From assembly GCF_000092645.1 (NCBI RefSeq), contig NC_014165.1, positions 1,054,001 through 1,118,000 of the forward strand: a stretch of DNA of 64,000 nt, read 5' to 3'. Below are positions 1-9,610 of the stretch, one piece after another. Position 1 is the first letter of the stretch; each line of letters opens with the position of its first letter. Below the pieces are notes generated by a model that saw only the letters and a program-made list of their open reading frames with translations, searched no databases and was not told where the DNA came from. The position numbers and the translations under genes are program-made. The DNA comes from Thermobispora bispora DSM 43833 (GTDB lineage Bacteria > Actinomycetota > Actinomycetes > Streptosporangiales > Streptosporangiaceae).

Positions 1-110
1 CCGGGACACGGCATTGTGCGGTGCCGCCGTCGCCCGGGTGACGCACGCCCGGTCCTTCGCACGCCGGTTCGCCGCCACGCGCGCCCGGCAGGGATGCTCC
101 CGGAGGTGAC

Positions 111-806
111 GTGCAGGATCAGTGGATGCGCCGGGTGTGGCCGCCGGAGGGGGAGGAGGCGCGCCCCGCGCAGCAGCCGTCCACGGTGGCCACGCGGCCC
201 GCGAGGAAGCCGTCCGCTCCGGCCGGTCGGCGCGGCACATCGTCCTCGCCTCCCCGCGGCAGGCCGAGCTGGCTGGTGCGCATCCTCGTCGCCGCGCTCG
301 CCGTGTCCGCCTCATCCGCGGTGATCACCGGCCTGGTGATCGCCGCCCTCGGCCGGCCCGAGCCGCCGCCGCAGGACACGGTCACCGATTGGTTCGCCGG
401 GGTGAGCTACCCGCTGCCGCCCGGGTGGCGGGCCGGGGTGGCGGCGCCCGTGGCCGGCTTCACCTCGGTGGCCGGCCGGGACGGGAGCGTGCTGGTGATG
501 GCCCGGCCGGCCGGGCGGGCCGACCCGGCCCAGCTCCGGCCGGCGCTGCTCGACCTGTGCGACGTCTACGCCCGGCTGCTCGTCCTCGGCGATGACCTCG
601 AGGTGGTGGACGACCGGCCGGTCACGATCGGCGGGATGCCCGGGCACACCCGTGCGCTCCGGGCCGGCGGGGGAGAGCCCGCGTTCATGCGGGTGACCCT
701 GTTCACCCGCCCGGACGGCCGGAGCGTGGTCCTGCTCGGCGTCGCCCAGCCCGACGACCCGCGCTCGCGGGCGGAGATCGAGGCCGCGACGTACGGAGCC
801 CACTGA
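111..806 (+). CDS. Hypothetical single-pass membrane protein
   Basis: I do not recognise a family. The 231-residue product has a basic, Pro/Ala-rich N-terminal tail of about 60 residues, one hydrophobic segment at about 62-85 (around WLVRILVAALAVSASSAVI), and a C-terminal domain of about 140 residues that would lie outside the cell. The start is GTG with GGAGGTGA directly upstream; the spacing is tight, so the ATG five codons in (position 126) is an alternative. The C-terminal part alternates beta-like segments and contains no catalytic motif I can name. It is probably an exported, membrane-anchored protein of unknown role. Confidence 0.55.
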   Translation: MQDQWMRRVWPPEGEEARPAQQPSTVATRPARKPSAPAGRRGTSSSPPRGRPSWLVRILVAALAVSASSAVITGLVIAALGRPEPPPQDTVTDWFAGVSYPLPPGWRAGVAAPVAGFTSVAGRDGSVLVMARPAGRADPAQLRPALLDLCDVYARLLVLGDDLEVVDDRPVTIGGMPGHTRALRAGGGEPAFMRVTLFTRPDGRSVVLLGVAQPDDPRSRAEIEAATYGAH

Positions 807-982
807 GCGAGGCCGCGACGCACGGCGCCCGCCGAGGACGCAGGGAGCCCGCTGAGCCGGACGGCCCGCAGGGCGATGAGATCGGAAACCGCGGGTCGGA
901 TGGTGTTCAAGAACGGCCCGTGACGAGGTGTGGTTGCGGTATCACGGAGAGCGACGACGCCACGTGATACTGGGGACCTCGG

Positions 983-1591
983 ATGCTCGTTCTGCTGCTG
1001 GCGCTCGGCTGGCTCGTGCTCACCCCGATCTGCGTCTGGCTGATCTTCGGCCGGGGCGCGTCCGGCCCGCGGCGCGCCATGGGGGCGCTCACCCTCACCG
1101 CGCTGCAGGCGGGAACGCTGGTCATCGGCTTCCACTCCCGCACGCCGCCGGAGCCGCCCGCGCCCGTCGTGGCCGGCCGTACCGGCGCCCCCGGCCCCGC
1201 CACGGCGGCGCCGACCGGCACCGGCGCGCCACCGGAGTGCACCCCCCGCACGCCCACGCCCGAGATGGTGCGGATGAACCGCCGCGGCGGCTCGCTGAAC
1301 CTCTTCGTCTTCTGGCGCGCCGCCGAGCGGCAGTGCCCCACGGCCACCGTCGCCCTCAAGGGCACCGGGCGGGTGCTCCGGGTCTGGCTGCGGGAGAGCG
1401 CGCCCGGCGAGCGGGAGGCCGCGCCACCGGTGCGAGGGGCGGAGGTCCGGTCCGTTCCCGTCCGCCTGGTGGACGGGCTCGCCTCGCTGAACCTGCGGAT
1501 CACCCCCGAGCTGCGCCGCAAGTCCGTGCGCGTCACGGTGAACGGCGGCCCCGGTTACCGGATGCCCCGCCCGGCCGGACGCCGCGGCTGA
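983..1591 (+). CDS. Hypothetical membrane protein with Pro/Ala-rich linker
   Basis: Unrecognised 202-residue protein. It opens with a hydrophobic helix (about 1-22, rich in Leu and Val), has a second hydrophobic stretch at about 32-50, then a Pro/Thr/Ala linker (about 52-85) and a soluble C-terminal domain with beta-strand character ending PAGRRG. The layout resembles the gene just upstream (membrane anchor plus a small extracytoplasmic domain), but the two do not share obvious sequence. The 807-982 gap between them shows no clear promoter. Function unknown. Confidence 0.55.
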   Translation: MLVLLLALGWLVLTPICVWLIFGRGASGPRRAMGALTLTALQAGTLVIGFHSRTPPEPPAPVVAGRTGAPGPATAAPTGTGAPPECTPRTPTPEMVRMNRRGGSLNLFVFWRAAERQCPTATVALKGTGRVLRVWLRESAPGEREAAPPVRGAEVRSVPVRLVDGLASLNLRITPELRRKSVRVTVNGGPGYRMPRPAGRRG

Positions 1592-1747
1592 GGAACCGCC
1601 CCGATGCTCCGGCCCCGCGGCCGTCCCACGGCCGGGCGCCATGGGTTAGAGGGGCCGCCCAGGGGCGTCCCCGGCCCTCGGCCGATCCGGGCGCGGACGG
1701 CCCTTCCGGCCGCGTGACGGCGGCTCCGGCCGATGCGGCCGCCGTCG

Positions 1748-3508
1748 TCACCGGCGCTGGGTGGCCCACCTCCGGATCAGCTCGATCCGCTTGCGGAGCT
1801 GCTCGGCGGTCGCCTGGGCGACCGGCGGCCCGCCGCAGGCCCGGCGGAGCTCCGCGTGGATCACGCCGTGCGGCACGCCGGTCCGGTGGTTCCACGCGCC
1901 GACCAGGCTGTTGAGCTCCCGGCGCAGCTCCCGCAGCTCCTCGTGCGGGGGCAGCGCCGGCTTCGCCTCGGCCTGCTCCGCCTGCGCCTTCCGCTTCGCG
2001 GCCAGCTGCTCGGCCTGGCGCTTGCGGAGCAGCGTCGCCACCTGGTGCGGTTCGAGCAGCCCGGGGAGGCCGAGGAACTCCTCCTCCTCGGGGGAGCCCG
2101 GCGCGGCGGCGGTGCCGAACTCGCCGCCGTCGAAGAGCACCCGGTCGAACGTGGCGGAGGTCTCGAGCGTCTGCGGGGGGAGCTCCTCGCCGACGGCCTC
2201 GGGCGTCCGCCGCTCCTGCCGGGCCAGGTCCAGCAGGTGGTCGTCGAGCCCGCCCTCGTCGCCCCGCCTCCGGCCGAGCACGTGGTCGCGCTCGGCCTCC
2301 AGCTCGGCGGCGAGGCCGAGCAGGACCGGGACCGAGGGCAGGAAGATCGACGCGATCTCGCCGCGCCGCCGGGCCCGGACGAAGCGCCCGACCGCCTGGG
2401 CGAAGAACAGCGGGGTCGAGGTGCTCGTGGCGTACACCCCCACGATGAGCCGGGGGATGTCCACGCCCTCGGAGACCATGCGCACCGCGACCAGCCACCG
2501 GCGGGTCGACGCGGCGAACTCCTTGATCTTCTTGGACGCGCCGGGGTCGTCGGAGAGCACGACCTCGGCGCTCTCGCCGGTGATGGCCCGGATGTGGCGG
2601 GCGTAGGCGCGGGCCGTCGCCTGATCCGAGGCGATCACCAGGCCGCCCGCGTCGGGAATGCTCCGCCGCACCTCGGTCAGCCGCCGGTCGGCCGCGTGGA
2701 TCACCTGGCGGATCCAGTCGCCCTTCGGGTCGAGGGCGGCCCGCCACGCCTGGGCGAGCTGGTCCTTGGTGAGCGGGGTGCCGAGCATGGCGCTCACCTC
2801 GTCGCCGGCCCGGGTCCGCCACTTCATCTCCCCGGCGTACGCGAGGAAGATGACGGGCCGGACCACGCCGTCGGCGAGGGCCGCGCCGTACCCGTAGGTG
2901 TAGTCGGCGACGCTCCGCAGCGCCCCGTCGCCGTCCTCGACGTAGGTGACGAACGGGATCGGGTTGTCGTCGGAGCGGAACGGGGTGCCGGTGAGCGCGA
3001 GCCGCCGGGCCGCGGGGTCGAACGCCTCCCGCACGGCGTCCCCCCACGACTTGCTGTCGCCCGCGTGGTGGATCTCATCGAAGATCACCAGGGTCTTGCG
3101 CGCCACGGTGCGGGCGCGGTGGAGCGCCGGGTGCATGGCCACCTGGGCGTAGGTGACCGCGGCCCCGGTGTAGTCGCGCGAGATGGTGCCCTGGCTGTTC
3201 TTGAAGTCGGGGTCGATCCGGATGCCGACCTTCGCCGCGGCGTCGGCCCACTGCCGTTTGAGGTGCTCGGTCGGCGTGACGATCGTCACCGCCTGGACCG
3301 CCCGCCGGTGCAGCAGCTCGGTGGCGATCCGCAGCGCGAAGGTGGTCTTCCCCGCGCCGGGCGTCGCCACGGCCAGGAAGTCCCTGGGGTCCCGCCGGAA
3401 GTAGAGGTCGAAGGCCTCCTGCTGCCAGGCGCGGAGCTTGGGTGCGGTGCCCCAGGCGGCGCGGTTCGGGTAGGCGGGGGAGAGGTTGGAGGCGGCCGAA
3501 ACGCTCAA
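1748..3508 (-). CDS. DEAD/DEAH-box (SF2, XPB/ResIII-like) helicase
   Basis: A 586-residue superfamily 2 helicase. Seen in sequence: Walker A TPGAGKTTFALRI at about residue 48, the DEXH box as DEIHH at about 145, motif III as LTGTPFR at about 175, a second RecA domain with SEGVDIPRL, and motif VI as QAVGRFVRARRRG at about 370. The C-terminal 200 residues are charged and include a coiled-coil-prone KRQAEQLAAKRKAQAEQAEAK region. ATP-driven nucleic-acid translocation follows from the family; the substrate is not evident. The start is TTG, supported by GGTGAGG six bases upstream. It is convergent with the gene ending at 1591 and lies downstream of pncA on the same strand. Confidence 0.88.
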   Translation of the reverse strand: MSVSAASNLSPAYPNRAAWGTAPKLRAWQQEAFDLYFRRDPRDFLAVATPGAGKTTFALRIATELLHRRAVQAVTIVTPTEHLKRQWADAAAKVGIRIDPDFKNSQGTISRDYTGAAVTYAQVAMHPALHRARTVARKTLVIFDEIHHAGDSKSWGDAVREAFDPAARRLALTGTPFRSDDNPIPFVTYVEDGDGALRSVADYTYGYGAALADGVVRPVIFLAYAGEMKWRTRAGDEVSAMLGTPLTKDQLAQAWRAALDPKGDWIRQVIHAADRRLTEVRRSIPDAGGLVIASDQATARAYARHIRAITGESAEVVLSDDPGASKKIKEFAASTRRWLVAVRMVSEGVDIPRLIVGVYATSTSTPLFFAQAVGRFVRARRRGEIASIFLPSVPVLLGLAAELEAERDHVLGRRRGDEGGLDDHLLDLARQERRTPEAVGEELPPQTLETSATFDRVLFDGGEFGTAAAPGSPEEEEFLGLPGLLEPHQVATLLRKRQAEQLAAKRKAQAEQAEAKPALPPHEELRELRRELNSLVGAWNHRTGVPHGVIHAELRRACGGPPVAQATAEQLRKRIELIRRWATQRR

Positions 3509-3735
3509 CGGCGCCTCACCCCGCTCGCCGCCACCACACGGTCTCTACCGGTTCGCTGCCTCACAGTGACCTCAGCGTAACGCCGGCGGCCGACAGGACA
3601 CGCCGGGCACGCTGATCTCACCGGGCCGATCCGCCCCGGCGCCACCGTCGGCCGCCGGGCCGCGGCGGCCGTCCGGGGCCCGCCCGGGCGCGGCTCGCCG
3701 GACCGGGCCGTGGGAAGGTCCGCGCGCGGGGCGGC

Positions 3736-4308
3736 TCAGCTCCGGACGATCGGGGTCCCGACGAGCTCGACGCCCGCCTCCTTGAGCTCGGCGAGGGCGC
3801 GGTCGGTGGTCTCCCGGGCGACGCCGGCGGTGAGGCCGAGGAGGACCCGCACGCTGAAGCCGGACCGGGCGCCGTCCAGGGCGGTGGCGCGCACGCAGTG
3901 GTCGGTGGCGATGCCGACCACGTCGATCGCGTCCACCCCGCGCGCCCGCAGCCACTCGGCCAGGCCGGTGCCGTCCGGGGCCGCCCCCTCGAACCCGCTG
4001 TACGCGGCCGAGTGGGCGCCCTTGCTGAACACCTCCTCGACCGCCGAGGTGTCCAGGGCGGGGTGGAAGGCGGCGCCCGGGGTGTCCGCCACGCAGTGCG
4101 CCGGCCAGCTCGTCACGTAGTCGGGCTCGTCGGAGAAGTGGGAGCCCGGGTCGATGTGGTAGTCCCGGGTGGCGACCACGTGGTCGTATCGGTTGTCCCG
4201 GAGGTGACGGGTGATCGCGGCGGCGACCTCGGCGCCTCCGGCGACGGCGAGGCTGCCACCCTCGCAGAAGTCGTTCTGCACGTCGACGATGACGAGCGCG
4301 GTCGTCAC
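3736..4308 (-). CDS. pncA: Nicotinamidase (isochorismatase fold)
   Basis: Hydrolyses nicotinamide to nicotinate and ammonia in NAD salvage. The 190-residue product shows the family signature: catalytic Asp in VIVDVQNDF near the N-terminus, metal-binding Asp/His residues in RDYHIDPGSHFSD, catalytic Lys in FSKGAHS, and catalytic Cys in GIATDHCVRATA. I place the start at the GTG at 4308, because AGGAGGTGAGG ends three bases before it; a GTG at 4317 lies inside that Shine-Dalgarno stretch. The gene follows pncB on the same strand after a 67-base gap, so the two salvage steps are probably co-transcribed. Confidence 0.9.
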   Translation of the reverse strand: MTTALVIVDVQNDFCEGGSLAVAGGAEVAAAITRHLRDNRYDHVVATRDYHIDPGSHFSDEPDYVTSWPAHCVADTPGAAFHPALDTSAVEEVFSKGAHSAAYSGFEGAAPDGTGLAEWLRARGVDAIDVVGIATDHCVRATALDGARSGFSVRVLLGLTAGVARETTDRALAELKEAGVELVGTPIVRS

Positions 4309-4375
4309 GCCCCTCACCTCCTCGGCCGCCGGTCGGCGAGCGCCCCACTTCTAGAAAAATCCTGACAAAAGGTGA

Positions 4376-5650
4376 TCAGTAGAAAATTGTAGGGATCGCC
4401 GGATCGCCGGGCGAGAGGCTGTGCGCGACCAGCGGGAGCTCGGCCATGGCCGCGCGGTGCCGCTCCCGGGCCGCCGCCAAGGGCTCCCTGCCGATGACCT
4501 CGCCCCGCTCGATCAGCTTGGCGAGGAGCGGGCGTCCCTCGTCCTCCATGGGCCGGTTGGCGACGATCTCGGCGGTCGCGGTCCCGCCGCTGATCCGCCG
4601 GTACGCCCACTTGCGCCCGCCGCGGCTCGGCTTGCCCACCGACCGCTTCGCCACCGGGATGAGCTCTCCCCGGGGGTCCTCCCGGGCCACCAGCTTGTAG
4701 ACGAGGTGGGCGGTCGGGTGCCCCGACCCGGTGACCAGCGAGGTGCCGACGCCGTACCCGTCGACCGGGGCGGCGGCGAGCGCGGCGATCGAGAACTCGT
4801 CCAGGTCGCCGGTCACGATGATCTTGGTCTTGGTGGCCCCGAGCTCGTCGAGCTGGCGCCGCACCTCCTGGGCGACCACGGCGAGGTCGCCGGAGTCGAT
4901 CCGCACCGCCCCGAGCCGCGGGCCGGCGAGCTCGACCGCCGTCCGCACCGCGTTGGCCACGTCGTAGGTGTCGACCAGGAGGGTGGTGCCGTAGCCGAGC
5001 GACTCGAGCTGGCCGCGGAACGCCTCCTTCTCCGAGTCGTGGACCAGGGTGAACGCGTGGGCGGCGGTGCCCGCGGAGGGGATGCCGTACCGGCGCTCGG
5101 CCATGAGGTTGGAGGTCGAGGCGAAGCCGCACAGGTAGGCCGCCCGGGCCGCCGCCACGGCCGCGTGCTCGTGGGTCCGGCGCGACCCCATCTCGATCAG
5201 CGGGCGCCCGCCGGCCGCGTGGACCATGCGCGACGCCGCGGCGGCGACCGCGCAGTCGTGGTTGAGGATCGACAGGACGACGGTCTCCAGCAGCACCGCC
5301 TCGGCGAAGGTGCCCTCCACCACGAGGATCGGCGACCCGGGGAAGAACACCTCCCCCTCGCGGTAGCCGTACACGTCGCCGGAGAACCGGTAGGAGGCGA
5401 GGTACTCCAGGGTCCGCTCGTCCACCACCCGGGCCGAGCGGAGGAACTCGAGGGTGTCCTCGTCGAACCGGAAGTCCTCGATCGCGTCGAGCACCCGGTC
5501 CACCCCCGCCACCACGCCGTACCGGCGCCCCTGCGGGAGCGAGCGGGCGAAGACCTCGAAGACGGTGCGCCGGTGCGCGGCTCCGCTGGCGAGCGCCGCC
5601 TGGAGCATCGTGAGTTCGTAGCGGTCGGTCAGTAGGGCTGTCCCCGTCAT
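4376..5650 (-). CDS. pncB: Nicotinate phosphoribosyltransferase
   Basis: Converts nicotinate and PRPP (with ATP) to nicotinate mononucleotide, the step after nicotinamidase. The 424-residue product begins [20 protein letters not shown], which is typical of the family, and contains [10 protein letters not shown], where the phosphorylated active-site His is expected, and the phosphate-binding [13 protein letters not shown] region. The open frame runs upstream to 5947, but homology starts at the ATG at 5650; the upstream part is antisense to clpS. It pairs with pncA downstream and is divergent from clpS, with only 33 bases between the two start codons. Confidence 0.92.
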   Translation of the reverse strand: MTGTALLTDRYELTMLQAALASGAAHRRTVFEVFARSLPQGRRYGVVAGVDRVLDAIEDFRFDEDTLEFLRSARVVDERTLEYLASYRFSGDVYGYREGEVFFPGSPILVVEGTFAEAVLLETVVLSILNHDCAVAAAASRMVHAAGGRPLIEMGSRRTHEHAAVAAARAAYLCGFASTSNLMAERRYGIPSAGTAAHAFTLVHDSEKEAFRGQLESLGYGTTLLVDTYDVANAVRTAVELAGPRLGAVRIDSGDLAVVAQEVRRQLDELGATKTKIIVTGDLDEFSIAALAAAPVDGYGVGTSLVTGSGHPTAHLVYKLVAREDPRGELIPVAKRSVGKPSRGGRKWAYRRISGGTATAEIVANRPMEDEGRPLLAKLIERGEVIGREPLAAARERHRAAMAELPLVAHSLSPGDPAIPTIFY

Positions 5651-5683
5651 GGCTCGCACGAGTCGAAGACTACGGTCACCCTG

Positions 5684-5986
5684 GTGCAGGATGGAGATGT
5701 GGGTGGCACAGCTCCTGCAGAGTTGATCCGGGAGTCGTCGGACGTCCGGTCCGACCGGCCGTGGCTCACGATCGTCTGGAACGACCCGGTCAACCTCATG
5801 TCGTACGTGACCTACGTGTTCCAGAAGGTGTTCGGCTACCCACGGCCGAAGGCCGAGAAGCTGATGATGGACGTCCACTGCAATGGCAAGGCGGTGGTCG
5901 CCAGCGGCACCCGGGAGGAGATGGAGCGGAATGTCCAGATCCTCCACTCCTATGGCCTGTGGGCCACGGTCCAGCAGGATGTCTGA
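5684..5986 (+). CDS. clpS: ATP-dependent Clp protease adaptor ClpS
   Basis: N-end rule adaptor that delivers substrates with destabilising N-termini to ClpA/ClpC-type unfoldases. The 100-residue product has a variable N-terminal tail and then the ClpS core: [20 protein letters not shown], followed by [17 protein letters not shown] and [19 protein letters not shown]. The length is normal. The annotated start is GTG at 5684; a GTG at 5699 with GGAG upstream is also possible, since the extra residues are not conserved. It is the first gene of a plus-strand run with a DUF2017 gene and the cysteine operon, an arrangement common in actinobacteria. Confidence 0.93.
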   Translation: MQDGDVGGTAPAELIRESSDVRSDRPWLTIVWNDPVNLMSYVTYVFQKVFGYPRPKAEKLMMDVHCNGKAVVASGTREEMERNVQILHSYGLWATVQQDV

Positions 5987-6015
5987 GCGGCCGGCGAGCG
6001 GCCGGGGGAAGGGCG

Positions 6016-6540
6016 ATGGGCACGGGCTTCCAGGCGTCCGGTGACAAGATCACCGCGCACTTCGACCCGGCCGAGGCGGCGGTCCTGCGGTCGGTCGTGT
6101 CGCAGATCCTCGAGCTGATCGAGCCGGGGACGACCGGGGACGACCCGTTGGAGCGCGCGCTCGGCATCGGTTCGCCCACGCCGCCGACCGACCCGGTGCT
6201 CGCCCGGCTGTTCCCGTCGGCGTACCCGGAGGACGAGAAGGCGGCGGAGGAGTTCCGCCGGTACACCGAGGCGACGCTGCGGGACGGCAAGCGGGCCGAC
6301 GCGGCCACGGTGCTCGAGACCTTGGCGCCCGGCCGGGTGACGCTCACCCCGGAGCAGGCCCACGCCTGGCTCCGCGCGCTCAACGACGTACGGCTCGCGC
6401 TCGGGGTGCGGCTCGACGTGACCGAGGAGGTCCACGAGGAGATCGCGCGGATGCCCGAGGACGACCCCCGGTACCCGGCCTTCATCACCTACGACTGGCT
6501 GACCTACCTGCAGGACACCCTGGTACGCGCGCTTTGGTAG
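6016..6540 (+). CDS. DUF2017 family protein
   Basis: A 174-residue soluble, acidic and mostly helical protein of the actinobacterial DUF2017 family, which is typically encoded right after clpS, as here. Visible features are the opening GTGFQASGDKITAHFD, an acidic middle, and a C-terminal ITYDWLTYLQDTLV segment. The function is not established; the conserved neighbourhood suggests a link to ClpS-dependent proteolysis, which is inference. The start is ATG at 6016, with a GGGGGAAGGG Shine-Dalgarno-like stretch just upstream. No membrane segment or catalytic motif was seen. Confidence 0.82.
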   Translation: MGTGFQASGDKITAHFDPAEAAVLRSVVSQILELIEPGTTGDDPLERALGIGSPTPPTDPVLARLFPSAYPEDEKAAEEFRRYTEATLRDGKRADAATVLETLAPGRVTLTPEQAHAWLRALNDVRLALGVRLDVTEEVHEEIARMPEDDPRYPAFITYDWLTYLQDTLVRALW

Positions 6541-6550
6541 CGTTCCGAGC

Positions 6551-6964
6551 ATGTTGACGATCAAACGCGAGCTGGTGGAGAAGATCATCGCGCACGCTCG
6601 CGCCGACCACCCGGACGAGGCGTGCGGCGTCATCGCGGGCCCTGCCGGTTCGGACCGTCCCGAGCGGTTCATCCCGATGCAGAACGCGGAGCGCTCCCCG
6701 ACCTTCTACCGGTTCGACTCCATGGAGCAGTTCCGCGTCTGGCGGGAGATGGACGAGCGAGACGAGGTCCCGGTGGTGATCTATCACTCGCACACCGCGA
6801 CCGAGGCGTACCCGTCGCGGACCGACATCGAGCTCGCGTCCGAGCCGGACGCGCACTACGTGCTCGTCTCCACCGCCACGGAGGAGGGCGAGTTCCGGTC
6901 GTTCCGCATCGTGGACGGAGTCGTCACGGAAGAGGAAGTGAAGATCGTAGAATCCTACGACTAA
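6551..6964 (+). CDS. mec: JAMM/MPN+ metalloprotease, Mec-like CysO peptidase
   Basis: Zinc-dependent peptidase of the Mov34/MPN family. The complete JAMM motif is visible: an upstream Glu (in DEACGVIAG), then HSH, seven residues, Ser, and Asp (HSHTATEAYPSRTD). In Mycobacterium tuberculosis the orthologue Mec releases cysteine from the CysO-cysteine adduct made by CysM. The genes for CysO and CysM follow here on the same strand, so the same role is expected. The product is 137 residues, normal for the family. The start ATG has only a weak ribosome-binding site and lies 10 bases after the DUF2017 stop, suggesting translational coupling. Confidence 0.9.
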   Translation: MLTIKRELVEKIIAHARADHPDEACGVIAGPAGSDRPERFIPMQNAERSPTFYRFDSMEQFRVWREMDERDEVPVVIYHSHTATEAYPSRTDIELASEPDAHYVLVSTATEEGEFRSFRIVDGVVTEEEVKIVESYD

Positions 6965-7231
6965 ACTCTCTTTCATGGCCTACGATGACGCTTCTCGTGT
7001 GTCGTCACCGGCTGTCCCTTGCCGCCGGGCGTTCCCGGTGTGCCCTGTGCAGAGCTTCTTCTTCGCGCACACACCCTTCGTCGTCTACGACTGTCGCTGA
7101 GCGCGCAGGTTTTCTCCGCTAGAGCCTTCCGGAATTTCCTGCCGAGCTTTCGCGCTCATCTGTAACGCGTTCACCTCGGGTGAGCGTTCATCCCGCACGA
7201 CGACCTGACTGATCAAGGAGATCAAGCCGCG
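6965..7231 (+). promoter_or_regulatory. Leader region of cysO-cysM with possible uORF
   Basis: This 267-base gap separates the JAMM protease gene from cysO. It holds an open frame of 41 codons (ATG 6975, TGA 7098-7100) whose product would contain three Cys residues, at about 16, 23 and 40. It lacks a ribosome-binding site and uses codons unlike the neighbouring genes. Further on, AACGC (7165-7169) and GCGTT (7185-7189) flank CACC/GGTG (7073 offset excluded: 7173-7176 and 7180-7183), an inverted repeat. AAGGAG at 7215-7220 is a good Shine-Dalgarno for cysO. A cysteine-responsive leader is possible but unproven. Confidence 0.3.
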
Positions 7232-7510
7232 ATGGCGATCGAGGTCCGCATCCCGACCATCCTGCGCAGCTACACGGGTGGCGCCAAGGCGGTCACGGCC
7301 GAGGGTTCGACGCTGAAGGAAGTGATCGGTGACCTGGACGCCCGCCACCCGGGGCTGAAGGACCGCCTGGTCGACGAGTCCGGCCTGCGGCGCTTCGTCA
7401 ACGTCTACCTCAACGACGAGGACGTGCGCTTCCTCGGCGGGCTCGACACCCCGGTCTCCGACGGCGACACCGTCACCGTCCTTCCCGCCGTCGCCGGTGG
7501 TGCGCGTTAA
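7232..7510 (+). CDS. cysO: Sulfur-carrier protein CysO (ThiS/MoaD-like)
   Basis: A 92-residue ubiquitin-like sulfur carrier. As a C-terminal thiocarboxylate it donates sulfur to CysM for cysteine synthesis. The N-terminal VRIPTILRSYTGGAK and the C-terminal NVYLNDEDVRFLGGL...TVLPAVAGG match mycobacterial CysO. The chain does not stop at Gly-Gly: it ends GGAR, so Ala-Arg must be removed before the Gly-Gly terminus can be activated. The JAMM peptidase encoded two features upstream is the obvious candidate for this (inference). The start is ATG with AAGGAG 11 bases upstream. The stop codon abuts the cysM ATG. Confidence 0.92.
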   Translation: MAIEVRIPTILRSYTGGAKAVTAEGSTLKEVIGDLDARHPGLKDRLVDESGLRRFVNVYLNDEDVRFLGGLDTPVSDGDTVTVLPAVAGGAR

Positions 7511-8458
<948 letters not shown>

Positions 8459-8470
8459 AGCCCCGGCAAA

Positions 8471-8528
8471 GGGCGTCCGGCTCTCGCCGTCCTCGCAGGG
8501 GACGCCGAGGGCCGGGCGTCCTTTCCGT
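8471..8528 (+). terminator. Intrinsic terminator after cysM
   Basis: A 22-base arm at 8471-8492 pairs with 8500-8521 with one mismatch and a few G-U pairs around a 7-base loop, followed by TTTCCGTT. It sits 12 bases after the cysM stop and probably ends the clpS-to-cysM transcript. Confidence 0.75.
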
Positions 8529-8594
8529 TCACCCAGGCCTTACAGTAAATGCCAGAACAAGGTTCGAGAATGTTGTTCTGGGCAGGTGGGCAGG

Positions 8595-9389
8595 GTGACG
8601 AAGTTCGACGAGGCCACGCGCGCGATCCGGGTCGACGATCAGACGTACGACGTCTGCCTCGACAACGGGTTCTCGATCGGCGGCCCGCTGAACGGCGGCT
8701 ACCTCATGGCGGCCATGCTCCGCGCGGTGGTCGACGAGTCGCCGCACGAGCACCCGGTCTCCACGAGCGCGCAGTTCCTCCGCGTCGCCCGGCCCGGCGC
8801 CGCCCGGGTGCGCGTCGAGCGGATCAAGACGGGCAGGACCGCGGCCGTCTCCCGGGCCACCCTGATCCAGGAGGGGCAGGCGGTGGTCGAGGCGCTGGTC
8901 ACCACGGCGACGCTCGACCCGGACGCGGTGCCGGTCTGGTCGGACGGGCCCTCCGCGCGCATGCCCGAACCGGATGAGTGCGTGCGGCTGCCCGACCCCA
9001 AACCCGAGAGCGGCCTCACCCTCAACCACCAGATCGAGCTGCGGTTCGACCCGCCGACCGTGGGGTGGCTCAAGGGCGAGCCCACCGGCCGCCCCGAGAT
9101 GCGGGCGTACTTCCGGCTCGCCGAGCCGCAGGACCCCGACCCGTACGTGCTCGCCCTCGCCGTGGACGCCATGCCGCCCGTCGTCTTCTCCGCGGGCATG
9201 CGCGGCTGGGCGCCCACGGTGGAGCTCACCTGGCACCTGCGCGCGCTCCCCGCGCCGGGCTGGCTCACCGTGATCGGGAGCGGGCGCCTGATCAGCGACG
9301 GCTGGTTCGACGAGGAGGTCGAGGTGTGGGACTCGGCCGGCCGGCTCGTCGCCCAGTCCCGCCAGCTCGCCCGCCTCGGCCGCGGGTGA
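8595..9389 (+). CDS. Acyl-CoA thioesterase family protein (double hotdog)
   Basis: A 264-residue protein with two hotdog repeats, resembling TesB-like or 4HBT_3 acyl-CoA thioesterases. The first half has GFSIGGPLNGGYLMAAMLRA (the hotdog helix) and the second has SAGMRGWAPTVELTWHLRA. Such enzymes hydrolyse acyl-CoA to free acid and CoA; the substrate here is unknown. The open frame extends back into cysM, but that part is shadow. The start is GTG at 8595, with GTG at 8586 as an alternative; neither has an ideal ribosome-binding site. It lies behind the cysM terminator, so it is probably transcribed separately. Confidence 0.82.
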   Translation: MTKFDEATRAIRVDDQTYDVCLDNGFSIGGPLNGGYLMAAMLRAVVDESPHEHPVSTSAQFLRVARPGAARVRVERIKTGRTAAVSRATLIQEGQAVVEALVTTATLDPDAVPVWSDGPSARMPEPDECVRLPDPKPESGLTLNHQIELRFDPPTVGWLKGEPTGRPEMRAYFRLAEPQDPDPYVLALAVDAMPPVVFSAGMRGWAPTVELTWHLRALPAPGWLTVIGSGRLISDGWFDEEVEVWDSAGRLVAQSRQLARLGRG

Positions 9390-9408
9390 GACACGCCGCG
9401 GGGCGGGT

Positions 9409-9497
9409 GAGCCCCACGGCCCACCCGGAAGGCGTGAGCCCACCGCCCACCCGGAAGCCCGGGTGAGCGCACGGCGTGCCCGGAAGGCCGGGTGAGA
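9409..9497 (+). repeat. Degenerate short repeats upstream of murI
   Basis: Between the thioesterase gene and murI the motif CCCACCCGGAAG occurs twice, at about 9419 and 9446, and a related CCCGGAAGGCCGGGTGAG follows at about 9479. The copies are imperfect and short. They could be remnants of local duplication; no coding frame or clear secondary structure explains them. Confidence 0.4.
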
Positions 9498-9610
9498 TCA
9501 CGCCCAAGGGGTCGGCGGGGAAGTATCCCTATGCGCTCCAGAGACCACAAGTGTGAGCTTTCTTACCCTGATCAGCGGTGCATGCTCCCCTACGCTTGGA
9601 AGGCGTGCCG

